64,000 nucleotides of DNA, taken from assembly GCA_949316495.1 (NCBI GenBank), contig OX439001.1, forward strand, positions 28,111,386-28,175,385, written 5' to 3'. The first letter of the stretch is position 1; every line of letters starts with the position of its first letter. This DNA comes from Amphiduros pacificus. Lineage: Eukaryota > Annelida > Polychaeta > Phyllodocida > Hesionidae. Below the pieces are notes generated by a model that saw only the letters and a list, made by a program, of their open reading frames with translations, was not told the DNA's origin and did no database searches. Both the position numbers and the translations under genes were made by a program. Positions 57,736-64,000 of this stretch are shown here, piece after piece.

Positions 57736-58052
57736 GCCACGGGCCGTGGCGCAGTTGGTTAGAGTGCCAGCTTATTAGCACCAGTTCCTCTGTGGTGATC
57801 CAAAGGTCGTGGGTTCGATCCCCGGCTGTGGTGAGGTTGAATTCATGATACAATTTCACACATGAGCTGAGGCCTGTGCGCGAAGGGTTAACCCGTTGTC
57901 CTTGTAAATCTGTGACCGGGTGGGTTGTCATGTCAAGGACCTGCGACATGACAATTCAGTGAGGCAGCACTATATCTGCTACAAGTAGGTCTCATCACGA
58001 AATGACCGAAATAATGTTGAAAGTGATGTAAAGCCCCAAAACAAACAAGAAA
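57736..58052 (+). mobile_element. tRNA-derived SINE inserted in LINE ORF1
   Basis: The tRNA-like head shows an A box (TGGCGCAGTTGGTTAGAG) and a B box (GGGTTCGATCCCC). The tail ends TGATGTAAAGCCCCAAAAC, AAACAAGAAAA. A perfect 14-bp duplication AATGGAGATTTTGA flanks it (57722-57735 and 58053-58066), so it arrived by target-primed retrotransposition after the LINE was in place. The other LINE copies in the window lack it. Confidence 0.93.
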
Positions 58053-58608
58053 AATGGAGATTTTGAAGGTTGACGAGGCAGGAGTTAACCAGGTCATAAG
58101 AATTGGAAAATATGATGAGAAAAGACCCGTTGATAAGCCCAGGCCCATTAGAATAAGGGTAGAGGCAGAAAGAAAGAAATTTGAAATCCTGAAGAAAGCT
58201 AACCAAATTAAGCAGAATGAAGAGGTGGAATACCAGAGAATAGTGATAACAACGGACAAGACAGTAAAAGAGAGGAAAGAAGACCAAATACTCAGAGACG
58301 AGCTAAAGAGGAGGAAGGAAAATGGTGAGACAGATGTAATTATAAGAAGAGGAAAAATAGTGAAGAGGGTGGTGGAAAGGAATATTAATAAAGAGGAACA
58401 ACAAGACAAAGAAGGAAATATGGAAAAGGATGAGGATGAACATGGTGTTGAAGGAAATGAGGAAAATATTGAAGGAAGAGGACAGCAAAAAGATGAGGGA
58501 AGAGGAGAGGTTGAGAACAGATCAGTGATGACACCAAACAGAGCCCAGAGTGCGGTCCCTTTAGGTCCAACAGGAAGGGGGAGAGGCAGGACCCCACACA
58601 AAGACTAG
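58053..58608 (+). pseudogene. LINE ORF1 3' part after SINE
   Basis: Continues ORF1 from the MEILKVDEAGVNQ segment through RIGKYDEKRPVDKPRP and the Lys/Glu-rich tail to GRGRTPHKD and stop. It matches the 3' half of copy 1 nearly base for base. Confidence 0.85.
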
Positions 58609-58634
58609 AGTCAGGAACTAGACAAAAGGATGGA

Positions 58635-60188
58635 ATGATGACAAATCAGAAAGCTACAATGGACAATGTCAGTGATTATGTCTTAAACTGCTACTATGCA
58701 AATGCACAAAGCATAAACAACAAGTTATCGGAGCTCAGGGAAGCAGTAGACTTATGGAAGCCTAAGATTATAGCCATAACTGAAGCCTGTACCGAGGGAA
58801 GAAGTGATGCAGAGATAAATATACAGGGATATACACCTTACAGAGACGATCGAGGAAGAGGTGCATTGCTGTACATACACAAGAGCATAGATTACACTCC
58901 ATGTGATGAGCTCACAAAAACAGAGTTTGAGTCGTCAGTATGGGGAACAGTTAAGTTAAACAATAAAGACAAATTGTTAGTCGGAGTGATATACAAGTGT
59001 CCAAGTTCATGCCAAGAAAACCAACTAAAGCTCATGGAACTGATGAAGAAAGCAATGCAGATAAGGGATGTATCACACTACATGATATTTGGAGATTTCA
59101 ATTTTCCAGAAATAGATTGGAAAGCCTTCAATGTGAAGGGAGGAGAAGAGAATCTCCCAACAAAGTTCTTTGATACGGTAAATGACCTTTACCTATGCCA
59201 ACATGTTGATTTTCCGACACGGTATAGACATGGTCAGGAGCCATCAACACTGGATCTGGTGTTTACAAACGAAGAGTATATGATAGACAATCTAGGGACG
59301 GATATGGAAGCAAGAATGGAAGTAGTGGAAAAAGCAGTTGAAACCACTGAGGCTAAACAAAATGAAACTGAAGAAAAAGTGGTAGAAGTGGAAAAAAGGC
59401 AAGATGAAGAGAAGAGGAAAATAGAAGCTCTTGATGAGGGAATTGCAAAAGTGAAGGAGGAAACTATGAAGAAAATTGATGAGCTGGATCAACAAGTGCA
59501 GGATTCTAAAAAGGAAACAGACAAATCGGTGGGGAAAATTGAAAAGAGATTACAGGAAATGGATGATACAATGGATAGAGTAATTGAGATGAAAATACAG
59601 GATGCTAGAGAGGAAGAAAAAGAGCGTGAGAAAAGAGTAAAGAACCTGATGATATATAATGTAGCTGAAAGCAGGGAAAAGGAAGGAGAAGAAAGGAAAG
59701 ACTATGACAATAAAAGAGTGGAGAAGATAATGGAGATTTTGAAGGTTGACGAGGCAGGAGTTAACCAGGTCATAAGAATTGGAAAATATGATGAGAAAAG
59801 ACCCGTTGATAAGCCCAGGCCCATTAGAATAAGGGTAGAGGCAGAAAGAAAGAAATTTGAAATCCTGAAGAAAGCTAACCAAATTAAGCAGAATGAAGAG
59901 GTGGAATACCAGAGAATAGTGATAACAACGGACAAGACAGTAAAAGAGAGGAAAGAAGACCAAATACTCAGAGACGAGCTAAAGAGGAGGAAGGAAAATG
60001 GTGAGACAGATGTAATAATAAGAAGAGGAAAAATAGTGAAGAGGGTGGTGGAAAGGAATATTAATAAAGAGGAACAACAAGACAAAGAAGGAAATATGGA
60101 AAAGGATGAGGATGAACATGGTGTTGAAGGAAATGAGGAAAATATTGAAGGAAGAGGACGAGCTAAAGAGGAGGAAGGAAAATGGTGA
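58635..60188 (+). CDS. Chimeric ORF: LINE endonuclease fused to ORF1 coiled coil
   Basis: 517 codons. Residues about 1-222 are the N-terminal part of an APE-type endonuclease: YYANAQSINNK, IIAITE, GALLYIHKS, IFGDFNFPEIDW and PSTLDLVFTNEE are seen in the usual order. The final SDH block of the active site is missing because the sequence switches at about 59301 to the ORF1 coiled coil (MEARMEVVEKAVE). It then runs through the RNA-binding-like part and ends by frame change in the 184-bp duplication. The fusion is in frame. Whether it is translated is unknown; it probably has no nuclease activity. Confidence 0.7.
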   Translation: MMTNQKATMDNVSDYVLNCYYANAQSINNKLSELREAVDLWKPKIIAITEACTEGRSDAEINIQGYTPYRDDRGRGALLYIHKSIDYTPCDELTKTEFESSVWGTVKLNNKDKLLVGVIYKCPSSCQENQLKLMELMKKAMQIRDVSHYMIFGDFNFPEIDWKAFNVKGGEENLPTKFFDTVNDLYLCQHVDFPTRYRHGQEPSTLDLVFTNEEYMIDNLGTDMEARMEVVEKAVETTEAKQNETEEKVVEVEKRQDEEKRKIEALDEGIAKVKEETMKKIDELDQQVQDSKKETDKSVGKIEKRLQEMDDTMDRVIEMKIQDAREEEKEREKRVKNLMIYNVAESREKEGEERKDYDNKRVEKIMEILKVDEAGVNQVIRIGKYDEKRPVDKPRPIRIRVEAERKKFEILKKANQIKQNEEVEYQRIVITTDKTVKERKEDQILRDELKRRKENGETDVIIRRGKIVKRVVERNINKEEQQDKEGNMEKDEDEHGVEGNEENIEGRGRAKEEEGKW

Positions 60189-60468
60189 GACAGATGTAAT
60201 AATAAGAAGAGGAAAAATAGTGAAGAGGGTGGTGGAAAGGAATATTAATAAAGAGGAACAACAAGACAAAGAAGGAAATATGGAAAAGGATGAGGATGAA
60301 CATGGTGTTGAAGGAAATGAGGAAAATATTGAAGTAAGAGGACAGCAAAAAGATGAGGGAAGAGGAGAGGTTGAGAACAGATCAGTGATGACACCAAACA
60401 GAGCCCAGAGTGCGGTCCCTTTAGGTCCAACAGGAAGGGGGAAAGGCAGGACCCCACACAAAGACTAG
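60106..60468 (+). pseudogene. LINE ORF1 C-terminal remnant after 184-bp duplication
   Basis: Carries the second copy of the duplicated segment (DELKRRKENGETDVIIRRGK) and the normal ORF1 end (GRGKGRTPHKD). It overlaps the end of the preceding chimeric frame in another phase. Confidence 0.7.
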
Positions 60469-60494
60469 AGTCAGGAACTAGACAAAAGGATGGA

Positions 60495-62144
60495 ATGATG
60501 ACAAATCAGAAAGCTACAATGGACAATGTCAGTGATTATGTCTTAAACTGCTACTATGCAAATGCACAAAGCATAAACAACAAGTTATCGGAGCTCAGGG
60601 AAGCAGTAGACTTATGGAAGCCTAAGATTATAGCCATAACTGAAGCCTGTACCGAGGGAAGAAGTGATGCAGAGATAAATATACAGGGATATACACCTTA
60701 CAGAGACGATCGAGGAAGAGGTGCATTGCTGTACATACACAAGAGCATAGATTACACTCCATGTGATGAGCTCACAAAAACAGAGTTTGAGTCGTCAGTA
60801 TGGGGAACAGTTAAGTTAAACAATAAAGACAAATTGTTAGTCGGAGTGATATACAAGAGTCCAAGTTCATGCCAAGAAAACCAACTAAAGCTCATGGAAC
60901 TGATGAAGAAAGCAATGCAGATAAGGGATGTATCACACTACATGATATTTGGAGATTTCAATTTTCCAGATATAGATTGGAAAGCCTTCAATGTGAAGGG
61001 AGGAGAAGAGAATCTCCCAACAAAGTTCTTTGATACGGTAAATGACCTATACCTATGCCAACATGTTGATTTTCCGACACGGTATAGACATGGTCAGGAG
61101 CCATCAACACTGGATCTGGTGTTTACAAACGAAGAGTATATGATAGACAATCTAGGGACGGATATGGAAGCAAGAATGGAAGTAGTGGAAAAAGCAGTTG
61201 AAACCACTGAGGCTAAACAAAATGAAACTGAAGAAAAAGTGGTAGAAGTGGAAAAAAGGCAAGATGAAGAGAAGAGGAAAATAGAAGCTCTTGATGAGGG
61301 AATTGCAAAAGTGAAGGAGGAAACTATGAAGAAAATTGATGAGCTGGATCAACAAGTGCAGGATTCTAAAAAGGAAACAGACAAATCGGTGGGGAAAATT
61401 GAAAAGAGATTACAGGAAATGGATGATACAATGGATAGAGTAATTGAGATGAAAATACAGGATGCTAGAGAGGAAGAAAAAGAGCGTGAGAAAAGAGTAA
61501 AGAACCTGATGATATATAATGTAGCTGAAAGCAGGGAAAAGGAAGGAGAAGAAAGGAAAGACTATGACAATAAAAGAGTGGAGAAGATAATGGAGATTTT
61601 GAAGGTTGACGAGGCAGGAGTTAACCAGGTCATAAGAATTGGAAAATATGATGAGAAAAGACCCGTTGATAAGCCCAGGCCCATTAGAATAAGGGTAGAG
61701 GCAGAAAGAAAGAAATTTGAAATCCTGAAGAAAGCTAACCAAATTAAGCAGAATGAAGAGGTGGAATACCAGAGAATAGTGATAACAACGGACAAGACAG
61801 TAAAAGAGAGGAAAGAAGACCAAATACTCAGAGACGAGCTAAAGAGGAGGAAGGAAAATGGTGAGACAGATGTAATAATAAGAAGAGGAAAAATAGTGAA
61901 GAGGGTGGTGGAAAGGAATATTAATAAAGAGGAACAACAAGACAAAGAAGGAAATATGGAAAAGGATGAGGATGAACATGGTGTTGAAGGAAATGAGGAA
62001 AATATTGAAGGAAGAGGACAGCAAAAAGATGAGGGAAGAGGAGAGGTTGAGAACAGATCAGTGATGACACCACACAGAGCCCAGAGTGCGGTCCCTTTAG
62101 GTCCAACAGGAAGGGGGAGAGGCAGGACCCCACACAAAGACTAG
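60495..62144 (+). CDS. Second chimeric ORF: LINE endonuclease fused to ORF1
   Basis: 549 codons. Same design and same join point as 58635-60188, but without the 184-bp duplication, so the frame runs to the normal ORF1 end GRGRGRTPHKD. It differs from the first by a few residues (IYKSPSS for IYKCPSS, FPDIDW for FPEIDW). The endonuclease again stops before the SDH block. The PHD finger is absent because the join lies downstream of it. Confidence 0.7.
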   Translation: MMTNQKATMDNVSDYVLNCYYANAQSINNKLSELREAVDLWKPKIIAITEACTEGRSDAEINIQGYTPYRDDRGRGALLYIHKSIDYTPCDELTKTEFESSVWGTVKLNNKDKLLVGVIYKSPSSCQENQLKLMELMKKAMQIRDVSHYMIFGDFNFPDIDWKAFNVKGGEENLPTKFFDTVNDLYLCQHVDFPTRYRHGQEPSTLDLVFTNEEYMIDNLGTDMEARMEVVEKAVETTEAKQNETEEKVVEVEKRQDEEKRKIEALDEGIAKVKEETMKKIDELDQQVQDSKKETDKSVGKIEKRLQEMDDTMDRVIEMKIQDAREEEKEREKRVKNLMIYNVAESREKEGEERKDYDNKRVEKIMEILKVDEAGVNQVIRIGKYDEKRPVDKPRPIRIRVEAERKKFEILKKANQIKQNEEVEYQRIVITTDKTVKERKEDQILRDELKRRKENGETDVIIRRGKIVKRVVERNINKEEQQDKEGNMEKDEDEHGVEGNEENIEGRGQQKDEGRGEVENRSVMTPHRAQSAVPLGPTGRGRGRTPHKD

Positions 62145-62170
62145 AGTCAGGAACTAGACAAAAGGATGGA

Positions 62171-62362
62171 ATGATGACAAATCAGAAAGCTACAATGGAC
62201 AATGTCAGTGATTATGTCTTAAACTGCTACTATGCAAATGCACAAAGCATAAACAACAAGTGGAAAGGAATATTAATAAAGAGGAACAACAAGACAAAGA
62301 AGGAAATATGGAAAAGGATGAGGATGAACATGGTGTTGAAGGAAATGAGGAAAATATTGTAG
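62171..62362 (+). pseudogene. Remnant of LINE ORF2 start, copy 2
   Basis: Same join as in copy 1 (56264-56509), with NCYYANAQ in place of NFYYANAQ. It shows that both copies descend from one rearranged parent. Confidence 0.75.
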
Positions 62363-62487
62363 GAAGAGGACAGCAAAAAGATGAGGGAAGAGGAGAGGTT
62401 GAGAACAGATCAGTGATGACACCAGTGGGAAACAGTCATAGGACTGATTAAAAGTCCATTAAACTGATACTGATACTGATACTGAAG

Positions 62488-62965
62488 GTAATATGATACC
62501 CAGCTTCCATTTAATGATTAATATTATAAAACAGCCTTCAAATAATTGCCTTGTTGTTTTTGAATTTGCAGACAACCTCCATCTGGCGGGAAGGGCACGG
62601 ACAAACAGCATCTGAGGGAAGGAGTGCAGACCGCATCCATCTACAAGGTAATATGATACCCAGCCTCCATTTAATGATTAATATTATACACAGCCTTCAT
62701 ATAATTGCCTTGTTGTTTTTGAATTTGCAGACAACCTCCATCTGACGGGAAGGGCACGGACAAACTGCATCTGAGGGAAGGAGTGCAGACCGCATCCATC
62801 TACAAGGTAATATGATACCCAGCCTCCATTTAATGATTAATATTATACACAGCCTTCATATAATTGCCTTGTTGTTTTTGAATTTGCAGACAACCTCCAT
62901 CTGACGGGAAGGGCACAGACAAACAGCATCTGAGGGAATGAGTGCAGACCGCTTCCATCTACAAG
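62488..62965 (+). repeat. Three cassette units between LINE copies 2 and 3
   Basis: Counterpart of 56581-57058, with the same three blocks and the same borders. Small differences include TCTGGCGGG, AAACTGCATC and GGGAATGAGTG. The last block joins LINE copy 3 at 62966. Confidence 0.9.
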
Positions 62966-64000
62966 GTCAACACATGGAAAGGAGAAGTGCAATATATGTG
63001 AAAAGACAGTAGGTGATAGAGATAAGGCACTGGAGTGTGGATGGTGCAGTGTGTCGCAACATGTAAAATGCTTGAATCTAGCAGACAGGGACTACAAAGT
63101 ATTGGGGAAAAGTACCAATGTTAAATGGTTCTGCGACAGATGTGACCCCACAGTAATGACGACACTAAAGTTTATGAGAGAAGTGAAAGACAAACAGCAT
63201 GATATGGAAGCAAGAATGGAAGTAGTGGAAAAAGCAGTTGAAACCACTGAGGCTAAACAAAATGAAACTGAAGAAAAAGTGGTAGAAGTGGAAAAAAGGC
63301 AAGATGAAGAGAAGAGGAAAATAGAAGCTCTTGATGAGGGAATTGCAAAAGTGAAGGAGGAAACTATGAAGAAAATTGATGAGCTGGATCAACAAGTGCA
63401 GGATTCTAAAAAGGAAACAGACAAATCGGTGGGGAAAATTGAAAAGAGATTACAGGAAATGGATGATACAATGGATAGATTAATTGAGATGAAAATACAG
63501 GATGCTAGAGAGGAAGAAAAAGAGCGTGAGAAAAGAGTAAAGAACCTGATGATATATAATGTAGCTGAAAGCAGGGAAAAGGAAGGAGAAGAAAGGAAAG
63601 ACTATGACAATAAAAGAGTGGAGAAGATAATGGAGATTTTGAAGGTTGACGAGGCAGGAGTTAACCAGGTCATAAGAATTGGAAAATATGATGAGAAAAG
63701 ACCCGTTGATAAGCCCAGGCCCATTAGAATAAGGGTAGAGGCAGAAAGAAAGAAATTTGAAATCCTGAAGAAAGCTAACCAAATTAAGCAGAATGAAGAG
63801 GTGGAATACCAGAGAATAGTGATAACAACGGACAAGACAGTAAAAGAGAGGAAAGAAGACCAAATACTCAGAGACGAGCTAAAGAGGAGGAAGGAAAATG
63901 GTGAGACAGATGTAATAATAAGAAGAGGAAAAATAGTGAAGAGGGTGGTGGAAAGGAATATTAATAAAGAGGAACAACAAGACAAAGAAGGAAATATGGA
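62966..64000 (+). mobile_element. CR1/Jockey-type LINE, copy 3, cut by window end
   Basis: Same 5' junction as copies 1 and 2. The ORF1 frame is open from 62934 to the window edge and includes the PHD finger and coiled coil, with a Val-to-Leu change near 63480. What lies downstream is outside the window. Confidence 0.85.

Larger units (their letters stand above)
57059..62487 (+). mobile_element. CR1/Jockey-type LINE, copy 2, internally duplicated
   Basis: It has the same 5' and 3' junctions with the cassette array as copy 1. Internally there are three successive passes. The first is ORF1 (split by a SINE) then the ORF2 endonuclease to 59301. The second is ORF1 coiled coil to end, then endonuclease again to 61161. 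The third is ORF1 coiled coil to end, the first ~30 ORF2 codons, and the 3' tail. The repeat distance between passes 2 and 3 is 1,860 bp. A 184-bp tandem duplication lies at about 59973-60340. Reverse transcriptase is never present. Confidence 0.85.

Noticed and set aside
57738-57832. Functional tRNA gene
   Set aside because: A and B boxes are present, but the cloverleaf is imperfect, and the segment is the head of a 317-bp SINE bounded by target duplications.
55218-63985. Minus-strand hydrophobic ORFs rich in Phe, Leu and Ser (possible membrane proteins)
   Set aside because: They are antisense shadows of the Lys/Glu-rich LINE ORF1 coiled coil; AAG/GAA codons read backward give Phe and Leu.

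Overview
The window looks like nuclear DNA of a marine invertebrate animal. It has one spliced host gene with long introns, tRNA-derived SINEs, a CR1/Jockey-type LINE with a PHD finger in ORF1, several miniature inverted-repeat elements, and very large tandem arrays. Some dispersed repeats resemble mollusc or other lophotrochozoan repeats, but this is only an impression and the taxon cannot be fixed from the sequence.

Region 1 (1-15.5 kb): the only recognisable host gene is a plus-strand VPS9D1 orthologue (VPS9-domain protein, a putative Rab5-type GEF). Its last six coding exons lie at 3812-3897, 5701-6399, 8364-8569, 10390-10462, 13909-14013 and 15222-15315, and their phases all agree. The exons for the N-terminal part are not found here. 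Its introns and 5' flank hold a hAT-like MITE with an 8-bp target duplication, a second inverted-repeat element, a mariner-like MITE, two antisense reverse-transcriptase fossils, a degenerate array of about 155-bp units, an (ATT)n tract and two minisatellites.

Region 2 (15.5-25 kb): no gene was found. It holds inverted-repeat and fold-back elements, a decaying ~370-bp satellite (18.6-20.5 kb), 17-, 18-, 20- and 30-bp minisatellites, a SINE with intact target duplications, and one isolated copy of the exon-like cassette that dominates region 4.

Region 3 (25.0-38.0 kb): a 12.9-kb satellite of 22-bp units is organised into a 1,697-bp higher-order repeat of 77 units. Its minus strand has no stop codon in the consensus unit, so long spurious ORFs appear. 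Many units carry the complement of the let-7 seed on the minus strand. Past the satellite, the 17-bp array, 20-bp array, hairpin and 30-bp array of region 2 recur in the same order (38.0-39.4 kb).

Region 4 (39.5-64 kb): roughly 80 tandem copies of a ~160-bp unit. Each unit is a 76-bp exon-like block with a consensus 3' splice site before it and a 5' splice site after it. Related exon-like blocks sit beside unrelated introns, and a ~2,189-bp higher-order period is visible. From 55.0 kb a PHD-ORF1 LINE interrupts the array exactly at the exon-like/intron-like border. It occurs three times with the same junction, is heavily rearranged (endonuclease fragments fused in frame to ORF1 coiled coil), and one copy carries a SINE with a 14-bp target duplication.

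The best candidate for something undescribed is the tandem splice-cassette array with its flush LINE. It could be a multi-exon non-coding transcript, an amplified LINE 5' region, or a satellite that mimics splice sites; the sequence alone does not decide.
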